NCBI RefSeq assembly: GCF_902498805.1
Contig: NZ_LR701586.1
Span: 1 to 64,000 of the forward strand
Direction: 5' to 3'
From: Imperialibacter sp. EC-SDR9
Lineage (GTDB): Bacteria > Bacteroidota > Bacteroidia > Cytophagales > Cyclobacteriaceae
Length of the DNA: 64,000 nucleotides
Shown here in pieces: positions 15,423-22,231 of this stretch (positions are counted from its first letter, which is position 1; each line of letters starts with the position of its first letter). Both the position numbers and the translations under genes were made by a program. The notes beneath the pieces were generated by a model. The model was not told the origin of the DNA, did no database searches, and was given only the letters and a program-made list of their open reading frames with translations.

Positions 15423-16004
15423 ATGCAAAGCAAATTTGTAGACTATTTTTCAAGAATATCGCCGCTTTCAAAGGAAGAGTCAAAAGCTATTGCTGATAGC
15501 ATGCAAACTAAGACGTATAAGAAGGGTGACTATTTATTGAAAGAAGGGCATCAATCAGCCAACACCTATTTCATACTTGAAGGCTGCATAAGAGAGTATT
15601 TTCTGGCTGATGGTGATGAAAAAACGACGAATTTTTTCACAGAAGAACAATGGGCCATTTCGTTAAACAGCTTTTCTCCACAAAATTCTGCAAAGCACAA
15701 TTGGGTCTGCGTTGAGGACACCACTGTTGTTGTGGGCAACGAACAGCGGGCTCAGGCCCTTTTTAAATCCTTTCCCAGGTTTGAAACAATATCACGCACC
15801 ATCATGGAAGCTGCTTTTGCAGAGCAAAGAGAAGCATTGGCCGCTTACTATACAGACTCACCTGAAAAACGCTATCTAAAGATTTTGAAATCAAGGCCCG
15901 ATTTACTTCAGAGAGTACCTCAATATCATCTTGCCAGTTATATCGGGATAAAGCCAGAATCTTTAAGCCGAATTAGAAAACGGCTTTTGTCTGATAACGA
16001 TTAG
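15423..16004 (+). CDS. Crp/Fnr family transcriptional regulator
   Basis: A 193-residue regulator of the same subgroup as the gene at 7550. The beta-roll domain has KKGDYLLKEGHQSANTYFILEGC (about 32-54) and the C-terminal HTH has YHLASYIGIKPESLSRIRKRL. The stop codon overlaps the end of a small antisense ORF fragment. It lies between two MDR oxidoreductase genes, one downstream in convergent orientation, and may regulate either. Confidence 0.9.
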   Translation: MQSKFVDYFSRISPLSKEESKAIADSMQTKTYKKGDYLLKEGHQSANTYFILEGCIREYFLADGDEKTTNFFTEEQWAISLNSFSPQNSAKHNWVCVEDTTVVVGNEQRAQALFKSFPRFETISRTIMEAAFAEQREALAAYYTDSPEKRYLKILKSRPDLLQRVPQYHLASYIGIKPESLSRIRKRLLSDND

Positions 16005-16144
16005 CTTGGAATATGTTCAATTTCCTTGAATCCTTTTGCGATCAGCCAAATACCTAGTGTAATCTCAAATAGGTCACCAAAAGTCCGTGCAATTGTATTT
16101 TGTGATCCCATAATTTCAAACCTTTTCAGTACGTCAAATTCCAT
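16001..16144 (-). pseudogene. Probable C-terminal remnant of a DUF4386-like membrane protein
   Basis: A 47-codon ORF whose ATG follows directly after the TAA of the upstream oxidoreductase. Its GDLFEITLGIWLIAKGFK segment aligns with the C-terminal helix of the DUF4386 protein at 52009-52680 (MAVAELALAVWLVWKGGK, 6-7 identities in 18). At 52-53.7 kb an intact DUF4386 gene follows an MDR oxidoreductase in the same way, so this looks like the decayed second gene of an equivalent operon. Confidence 0.5.
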
Positions 16145-17077
16145 TTATACCGTAATGACCACATTTCCTCTTTTATGCCCCATTTCCACATACTGATGCG
16201 CCTCGGCCATTTTGCTCAAAGGATAGATACGGTCTATCACCGGCTTAATTTTCTCTTGTTCCGTCAAAGTTTTCAGATTGGTAAAAGCGTCTTTGGGAGT
16301 CAAAGGAATTCCCTGATCGATGGAAATATATTTACCTTTAGGAGTAAGGGCTTTTTTGCTTTTCTCCTTTAGCTGTGAGGATTTGGAGTTTCCAACAGCG
16401 TCTATTACATATTTATATGTGCCCAATTGTGAATCAGCATTGTCTGCCGTATAGTCAATCACCTCGTCGCTACCCAAAGACTTAACTAATTCAAAGTTTC
16501 GGCTGCTGCATACACTGGTGACGTGAGCGCCTGCATGCTTCGCCAATTGTATGGCCATTGTGCCTATGCTTCCCGAAGCGCCATAAATTAAAACTTTGTC
16601 TCCCTTCTTTATCGAGGTCTTACCCAGCAGATGTGAAGCAAGCAATCCTCCATAAGGGATAGCGGCTGCTTCTTCGAAACTGCTGTTTTTTGGCTTGAGC
16701 GCAATATTCCAATCTTCAGGCAGGCAGATATATTCGGCATAGGAACCAAAATGACGCTTTGTTGCTGAAACTGAGCCGTAGGCAAAAACTTCATCGCCTA
16801 TATTGAATGAACTTACATTTTTCCCTTTACCTTCTACAACTCCCGATGACACCATTCCTAAGATTGGGTTTCTTGGCTTCCCAAAGCCAAAAAAAAGTTG
16901 AACCATAAATCTGGCCACAGGCGACGCATTCAACCCACGTATAAGCACATCGCTGGTGGTGACTGAAGTCGCATGTATCTTAATCAGGACCTCATTGTCT
17001 TTTGGCGTGGGCTTGTCGACTTCTGTTAATACCAGGTTTTCTGAACCTCCGTACTTTAAACATTCAATTGCTTTCAT
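16145..17077 (-). CDS. MDR-superfamily NAD(P)-dependent oxidoreductase
   Basis: A 310-residue zinc-independent medium-chain reductase. The N-terminal GroES-like domain has GMVSSGVVEGKGKNV, the nucleotide-binding segment is VLIYGASGSIGTMAIQLAKHAGA (about 150-172), and the C-terminus (MAEAHQYVEMGHKRGNVVITV) matches the paralogues at 14118 and 52720. It is transcribed toward the Crp/Fnr gene at 15423, with a DUF4386-like fragment in between. The upstream gap carries a solitary attC-like sequence. Confidence 0.88.
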   Translation of the reverse strand: MKAIECLKYGGSENLVLTEVDKPTPKDNEVLIKIHATSVTTSDVLIRGLNASPVARFMVQLFFGFGKPRNPILGMVSSGVVEGKGKNVSSFNIGDEVFAYGSVSATKRHFGSYAEYICLPEDWNIALKPKNSSFEEAAAIPYGGLLASHLLGKTSIKKGDKVLIYGASGSIGTMAIQLAKHAGAHVTSVCSSRNFELVKSLGSDEVIDYTADNADSQLGTYKYVIDAVGNSKSSQLKEKSKKALTPKGKYISIDQGIPLTPKDAFTNLKTLTEQEKIKPVIDRIYPLSKMAEAHQYVEMGHKRGNVVITV

Positions 17078-17239
17078 AATTTATTCTTTTGATTACATAA
17101 GCAAAGTTGGCTAAGGTGCGCTTCGATTCCATTGACTTGGGTTAAGAAGTGAAATACATTGATGCTCACATATTCAGGAACAAAAAAGGTATTTCTGAAA
17201 AGCACCTAATCAAAACTGCAACGGCCAGTGAGCCAACAA

Positions 17240-17415
17240 TCGTGAGTTACGATAGCTATTATGGGGAACTCATTTTCAGTCATTTGTTGGCTTGGAATGT
17301 CCGCCACAAAGTATAATTTTAGTGTCGCCCTACCTTCGCTAAAACCACGGTGGGCAAGGCGGGGCTAAGTGTCAGCGGAATCGGAACTGCATGAAACTCC
17401 CACATTTACTTTAGG
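17240..17415 (+). repeat. Solitary attC-like site of the long subtype
   Basis: The central blocks TTGGCTTGGAATGTCCGCCA, CGCCCTACCTTCGCTAAAAC, GGTGGGCAAGGCGGGGCTAA and CTCCCACATTTACTTTAGG match attC6 (5517-5710) almost base for base. Clear terminal boxes are not preserved and no cassette flanks it. It lies in the 388-bp gap between the oxidoreductase (-) and the Crp/Fnr gene (+); nothing else is seen there. Confidence 0.75.
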
Positions 17416-17465
17416 AAGACCACCACTGCCAGCGACTTAGTATAGTCGACTCAACCGAAGACGCT

Positions 17466-18038
17466 ATGGAGAACCTTATTAAATTCTTTAACAGTACAGT
17501 CCCGCTTTCTGAAAAAGTAATAAGCCTGATGGCAGGCATGTTTGTATACGATGAACTGAAGAAGGGGGCGTATTTTGTAAAGACGGGAGAATATGCAACG
17601 GAAATTGCCTTTCTGGAAACCGGCATTGTCAGGGCGTTTTACGTCAACAATGAGGGAAAAGAATATAACAAAACCTTTTTTTCAGCGCCTTCAATTATAG
17701 GTTCCTATGCGTCACTCATCAGCAAGCAAAAGAACAATGTTGCCCAGCAGGCGCTTACCGATTGCAAAATTTGGAAAGCTTCGTTTCATGAAATAGAAAA
17801 GGTATCGGAAGGGAATTTTGAGATCGAAAGATTGAGGCGAATGATAGCAGAAAATTACTTTTTGAGCAACGAGAAAAAAGAACTCGAGATGGCTATGCTG
17901 GACGCCGACAAGCGATATTTGATCATGCAGGAGGAGTATCCGGGAATTGAATTACGAATTCCACAATACCATATTGCCTCTTACCTTGGCATTAGCCCTA
18001 CCCAATTGAGTAGAATCAGAAAAAACCGATCCCTCTGA
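17466..18038 (+). CDS. Crp/Fnr family transcriptional regulator
   Basis: A 190-residue regulator, more distant from the two at 7550 and 15423. The N-terminal beta-roll has LKKGAYFVKTGEYATEIAFLETGIV (about 30-56) and the C-terminal HTH has YHIASYLGISPTQLSRIRKNR. It starts with ATG 17466, shortly after the solitary attC-like sequence. The downstream small membrane protein and START-domain gene may be cotranscribed with it. Confidence 0.88.
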   Translation: MENLIKFFNSTVPLSEKVISLMAGMFVYDELKKGAYFVKTGEYATEIAFLETGIVRAFYVNNEGKEYNKTFFSAPSIIGSYASLISKQKNNVAQQALTDCKIWKASFHEIEKVSEGNFEIERLRRMIAENYFLSNEKKELEMAMLDADKRYLIMQEEYPGIELRIPQYHIASYLGISPTQLSRIRKNRSL

Positions 18039-18123
18039 CCAGCATTTCTTTACATATGTAAATGCGCAGCTGTTTTTTGTGCTATTACTTTACAATTCAA
18101 TTTTAACCAAAATCGATATTGTA

Positions 18124-18534
18124 ATGGGAAGCAATGAACTCAGTTTTTTCAAAGGCTTATTTGTTGTTTCAGCACTATGGAACCTAATAGGAGCAATTTT
18201 TGGCTATTTCAATACCGCTTTCACGTTCAATGGTTTTTTTAACCGGGAGTTGGCCGACCCGCTTTACTATGCCATCTATCAAGGGGCATGGGGGACAACA
18301 CTGGTCTATTTTATCGGCTATTCTATAGTAGCGTACAATCCATTGAAACATACAGGAATTGTCATCGTTGGCGGAATTGGTAAAGTTGGCTTTGCCATTT
18401 CGTTGTTTAAGTTTTACCTGTCGGGGCTTGCCGGGCCTGTTGTGTTCATAGTCATAGTCGGTGATTTCATTTTTTCGATCCTTTTCATGTATTACTTCTT
18501 CAGGCTGTATCAAACCAAAGAAAGTATCCTCTAA
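18124..18534 (+). CDS. Hypothetical small integral membrane protein
   Basis: A 136-residue protein with four predicted membrane segments (about 10-30, 45-68, 78-100 and 104-128). ATG 18124 is preferred over the upstream TTG at 18079 because the extra residues are not conserved-looking and the first helix begins after MGSNELSFFKG. No family recognised. It lies between a Crp/Fnr regulator gene and a START-domain gene 12 bp downstream, probably one operon. Confidence 0.72.
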   Translation: MGSNELSFFKGLFVVSALWNLIGAIFGYFNTAFTFNGFFNRELADPLYYAIYQGAWGTTLVYFIGYSIVAYNPLKHTGIVIVGGIGKVGFAISLFKFYLSGLAGPVVFIVIVGDFIFSILFMYYFFRLYQTKESIL

Positions 18535-18546
18535 TAGGCGGAAACC

Positions 18547-19143
18547 GTGAAAGTTAAAATATTGCTGATCAGCGCATTCGGTTTCTTGTCAATAGTATCT
18601 CACGCTCAACAGTCATGGGAAATTGACAGGAACAAGGACGGTATCATTGTTTATACGAAAGAAGAAGAAGGGTCTGCTTTCAAAGCTTTTAAGGCGGTTA
18701 TGACCATTCATGCATCAACAGATGAGATAGTAGAAGTACTGAAAAATGCAGACGACTATACAAAATGGTACGGCTACACAAACACATCTGCACTTCTGAG
18801 GCGAGAAGGAGATACACAATACAATTATGTTGAGACCATATTTCCGTGGCCATACAGTAATAGAGACATGGTTTACCGGATGTCTGTTAAAGCGTCTGCC
18901 CAGGGGGTTGTAAAAATATTGCTGAAAGGGATCCCTGACTACGTGCCGGAAAAGCAAGGAATAGTGCGCATGAAAAAGGCAGAGGGATACATTTTGTTGC
19001 AGCTGATAGACGGCAAAACAGAAGTGACCTATGTATTTCACTCCGAACCAGGAGATAATATTCCGCCATGGCTGGCCAACAATTCAATAGGTGAGCTGCC
19101 TTTCCAAACACTGTCCGGATTAAGGAAACTCCTCAAAGAATAA
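18547..19143 (+). CDS. START/SRPBCC-domain exported protein
   Basis: A 198-residue protein with a GTG start and Sec signal (about 1-20, ending SHAQQ). The mature region is a START-like lipid-binding domain: WEIDRNKDGIIVYTK, then the ADDYTKWYGYTNTSALL helix, YVETIFPWPYSNRDMVYR and a C-terminal amphipathic helix. START proteins bind hydrophobic ligands in a deep cavity; here it would act in the periplasm. The ligand is unknown. Confidence 0.85.
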   Translation: MKVKILLISAFGFLSIVSHAQQSWEIDRNKDGIIVYTKEEEGSAFKAFKAVMTIHASTDEIVEVLKNADDYTKWYGYTNTSALLRREGDTQYNYVETIFPWPYSNRDMVYRMSVKASAQGVVKILLKGIPDYVPEKQGIVRMKKAEGYILLQLIDGKTEVTYVFHSEPGDNIPPWLANNSIGELPFQTLSGLRKLLKE

Positions 19144-19183
19144 CACTCTCAGATAGCAGCCGCTGGCATCCATTTGAGTGCAT

Positions 19184-20077
19184 TCAGTATTTCAAATACC
19201 AGCTGAAGTTATGGTCAAGTATGTGTTGTTTGTTCGATCTGATATAGTCAAGGAATGCCTGGCTAACAGGTGAAAGTCTTTTCCCCTTTAGCCAAATGAG
19301 GCGCCATTTTGTGATAATGGGGAGATCCACCATAGGTAAAATGTGGATTTCCTTGCTCATCAGTTCATGGCGCATGCCAATCAGCGGCATAACGGAGTGA
19401 CCTATCCCTGCAATTACCGCCTGCTTTACTGCCTCGTTGGAGGTCAGCTCCGTCCGTTTTCTTTGCTTGCCTTCACGTGATTCAAAGTAGTGCTCCATCG
19501 CCATCCGGGTGGCTGACCCCTCCTCCCTGTAAATCAATGGTTTGCCTTCATTGCGTGCGGGCGTGTTGCCCATGAGGTAGAGCTTATTTTCTATCAGCAG
19601 CTCTTCCTCTACTTCTAGTCTTTCCGGCACCACAGACACGAGCGCAAAGTCGATTTCATTATTTTTCAAACTTTCGATTACCCGACTCTTATTGGTCACA
19701 TCAAGGACGATGTCGATTCCTTTGTGCTCATCCAGAAAGCCGCTTAGGAAATATGGTATTACATATTTTCCGGTCGACGCCGAAGAAATGGACAGCTTGC
19801 CTGTAAGGATACCCTGAAAAGCCTGCGTTTTATAATTGATGTTTTCCAATTCCTGAATCACCCGCTCAGCAATTTTAGCGACTTCCTTTCCAAAATCGGT
19901 GACGTAGAGCTGCCGTCCAATAACCTCAGTAAGCGGTATTTCAAACTGGTCTTGAAGGTTTCTTAGCTGAATCGAAACGGCAGGTTGAGTCATAAAAAGC
20001 TCTTCCGATGCCTTTGTCACACTTCGTGTTTGCACCACTTTTAAAAATATCTGAAGCTGATGGATGGTATAGTTCAT
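19184..20077 (-). CDS. LysR family transcriptional regulator, divergent from dab operon
   Basis: A 297-residue LTTR. The winged HTH is at the N-terminus (about 3-60: LQIFLKVVQTRSVTKASEELFMTQPAVSIQLRNL), followed by the periplasmic-binding-like effector domain (about 90-290). It is divergent from the DabB-DabA operon with a 12-bp-arm palindrome 3 bp upstream of its ATG. LTTRs of the CbbR type often control carbon-concentrating genes, so it probably senses CO2 or bicarbonate status and controls dabBA. This is inferred from position. Confidence 0.9.
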   Translation of the reverse strand: MNYTIHQLQIFLKVVQTRSVTKASEELFMTQPAVSIQLRNLQDQFEIPLTEVIGRQLYVTDFGKEVAKIAERVIQELENINYKTQAFQGILTGKLSISSASTGKYVIPYFLSGFLDEHKGIDIVLDVTNKSRVIESLKNNEIDFALVSVVPERLEVEEELLIENKLYLMGNTPARNEGKPLIYREEGSATRMAMEHYFESREGKQRKRTELTSNEAVKQAVIAGIGHSVMPLIGMRHELMSKEIHILPMVDLPIITKWRLIWLKGKRLSPVSQAFLDYIRSNKQHILDHNFSWYLKY

Positions 20078-20079
20078 AA

Positions 20080-20108
20080 ATATTTGTTATGCTTTACATA
20101 ACAAATAT
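20080..20108. promoter_or_regulatory. LysR-type operator palindrome between lysR and dab operon
   Basis: ATATTTGTTATG (20080-20091) and CATAACAAATAT (20097-20108) are perfect complements with a 5-bp spacer, and contain the T-N11-A type centre of LTTR boxes. Read on the minus strand, TATATTTG (20109-20102) matches the Bacteroidota -7 consensus TAnnTTTG and overlaps the right arm. Binding would therefore block the LysR gene's own promoter. Confidence 0.7.
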
Positions 20109-20166
20109 AAATAAAAATATATGAAACGCTTTTTCAAACTTTGCCCATCAATCAAACAAAATTTAC

Positions 20167-20472
20167 ATGATAACACAACAGGAAGAGCCCATCAAAAAAC
20201 AGAAACAAGAAAATTTTGAGCTGGTCAATGGTGAGTTTTCAGCTAGTGAGGCCATAGAAATCATTGAGGATTTGTACGCCAGGAATATCAATTTTCATGA
20301 GATCAAAAGTTTTAGTGAGCTCATACGCTACGACGCCAAAGACGAGGCGACTTTGGCTCGGTTAAATGCACTGAAGGAGACAAAGGAACAAGTAGGAAAA
20401 CTACTTCAAACTGCCAGGGAAGATGGCCGGTCTTTGAGAGTTTCGTCGACCATTTCAATTGAAATTATCTAA
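20167..20472 (+). CDS. Small hypothetical protein, first gene of the dab operon
   Basis: A 101-residue hydrophilic protein that I do not recognise. It has charged helical stretches (SASEAIEIIEDLYARNINFHEIKSF; LNALKETKEQVGKLL) and no signal or membrane segment. It is followed after 32 bp by dabB in the same direction and preceded by the LysR-type operator, so it should be cotranscribed with the bicarbonate transport genes. It is not a PII-like protein by eye. A role as a small cytoplasmic regulator or accessory subunit is a guess. Confidence 0.7.
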   Translation: MITQQEEPIKKQKQENFELVNGEFSASEAIEIIEDLYARNINFHEIKSFSELIRYDAKDEATLARLNALKETKEQVGKLLQTAREDGRSLRVSSTISIEII

Positions 20473-20504
20473 TCTAAGTCACTCAAACCAAATCGAGATA
20501 TATT

Positions 20505-22178
20505 ATGCCATATAACTTTCTTATTGCGTTTGCCTTGCTTCCCCCCGCTGCTTTTGTAGCGACGGCCCTGGCTTCATGGTTTCAACCTGGGATTCACCCC
20601 ACGTTAACCCGACGACTTGGCACAGTCTCTACTATCATAAGCATCATGGCGGCTGCTTTGTGCGGCTACATCGTTTTCCAGGATGGCCTTTTTCAGACCG
20701 ATTTAGTTGGTTGGTACGACTTAGGCTTTAGTCTTCGCCTTGATGCTGTGAGTGTGATCATGGTGGGTATGATTGCTTTGCTGGGGTTCGTTATCTTCAA
20801 ATTCAGCATTAACTATCTGGATGGAGACCAGCGCCAGGGCGCCTTCCTTGGCAGGCTTGCAGCTACCATTGCATCGGTGCAGCTACTGGTAATGGCTGGC
20901 AACCTTGCTCTTTTATTTGTGGCTTGGGTTTTAACCAGCGTATCACTGCACAGGCTTTTGGTCTTTTACAACCACAGGGCTGGTGCCATTATCGCTGCAA
21001 GAAAGAAATTTATAGTAGCCAGACTGGCAGATGTTTGCCTTCTCATCGCATTTGTAATCTTGTACAATCAGTTCGGGTCGGGCAACCTTGAAACCATTTT
21101 TACTTCTATTAAAAGTGTCAGTGCCTCTGACCTGCCATGGGATGGGGTAGAAGTTGTTGCGATATTTTTAGCTATGGCGGCCATATTGAAATCTGCTCAG
21201 TTTCCAACTCACGGATGGTTGATTGAAGTGATGGAAACACCCACGCCGGTTTCAGCCTTGTTGCATGCCGGCCTCTTAAATGCCGGCCCTTTCTTGATCA
21301 TCAGAATGGCCTACGTAATGGACGCCAGCACGGCGGCACCACTTCTTTTGATGGCTGTTGGGGGAATCACAGCGCTTTTTGCCTCTGTAGCCTACTTGAC
21401 ACAACCCTCTGTGAAAACAGCCTTAGGCTACTCAAGCGTTGCACACATGGGATTTAGTCTCATGGTATGTGGCATGGGAGTATACCCGGCAGCCTTGCTT
21501 CACCTTGTTGCTCATTCATTTTACAAAGCGCATTCTTTTCTTTCTTCCGGCAGTGCCGTTGACCTTCTGAAAATGTCAAAAATAGCTAAGCTAAGCGGCT
21601 CTGGAAACCCCTGGATCATTGCATTAGGACTTTGGTTGGCTTTAGCTCTTTATTCAGGCTTCGCCATTTTGTGGGGCATTAACCCTTCAAAAGACTTTTC
21701 GCTGCTGGCGATTGGGACTGTGATCACTATGGGGTTGTCGAAGATATTTGTATCAGCGATTGAAGCGAAAAGAAACCCTGCTCTGATGTTTCATGCCATA
21801 TCGCTTGCCTTGCTCGTTACGCTTGCATTCTTCACACTTGAGTCAGCCATGCATTACCTTCTCCTGGGCCAGGTTCCGGAAGTTTCAACTCCTGGAATGG
21901 GTACAATGATCCTGACCGGCTTGTTACTTCTGGTCTTTGCATCCGCTGTAGTCATTCAAATGGTTTCTCCTAAAATCCCCCACAATACCTCTTATTATGC
22001 CTTTGCCATTCATTTCCGCAATGGATTCTATGCCAATGCCGTCTTCGATAGGTTGATCAGCTCATTGCGCATTTTGCCGCAGGACGATTCACAGCCTTTA
22101 ACTCAGCGTCCACTCAATCGATTTGAAGCTTATGGGGCCAAAATTAACGAGCAGGAAGAAGAGTTGAACGTAGTATAA
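20505..22178 (+). CDS. dabB: DabB, proton-channel subunit of DAB inorganic carbon uptake system
   Basis: A 557-residue polytopic membrane protein of the NuoL/MrpA family. It has about 13 hydrophobic helices, with characteristic MAAILKSAQFPTHGWLIEVMETPTPVSALLHAG (about 225-257) and a HSFYKAHSFLSSG segment (about 330-345), including conserved ion-channel Lys and His residues. In DAB systems this subunit couples cation flow to CO2 hydration by DabA. It is followed 53 bp later by the dabA gene. A stand-alone NuoL-like protein next to a DUF2309 protein is diagnostic. Confidence 0.92.
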   Translation: MPYNFLIAFALLPPAAFVATALASWFQPGIHPTLTRRLGTVSTIISIMAAALCGYIVFQDGLFQTDLVGWYDLGFSLRLDAVSVIMVGMIALLGFVIFKFSINYLDGDQRQGAFLGRLAATIASVQLLVMAGNLALLFVAWVLTSVSLHRLLVFYNHRAGAIIAARKKFIVARLADVCLLIAFVILYNQFGSGNLETIFTSIKSVSASDLPWDGVEVVAIFLAMAAILKSAQFPTHGWLIEVMETPTPVSALLHAGLLNAGPFLIIRMAYVMDASTAAPLLLMAVGGITALFASVAYLTQPSVKTALGYSSVAHMGFSLMVCGMGVYPAALLHLVAHSFYKAHSFLSSGSAVDLLKMSKIAKLSGSGNPWIIALGLWLALALYSGFAILWGINPSKDFSLLAIGTVITMGLSKIFVSAIEAKRNPALMFHAISLALLVTLAFFTLESAMHYLLLGQVPEVSTPGMGTMILTGLLLLVFASAVVIQMVSPKIPHNTSYYAFAIHFRNGFYANAVFDRLISSLRILPQDDSQPLTQRPLNRFEAYGAKINEQEEELNVV

Positions 22179-22231
22179 AAACTTCCTCATAGGTAAGAGA
22201 GATTTAACCATAAAACCTGATATAGATAGAT

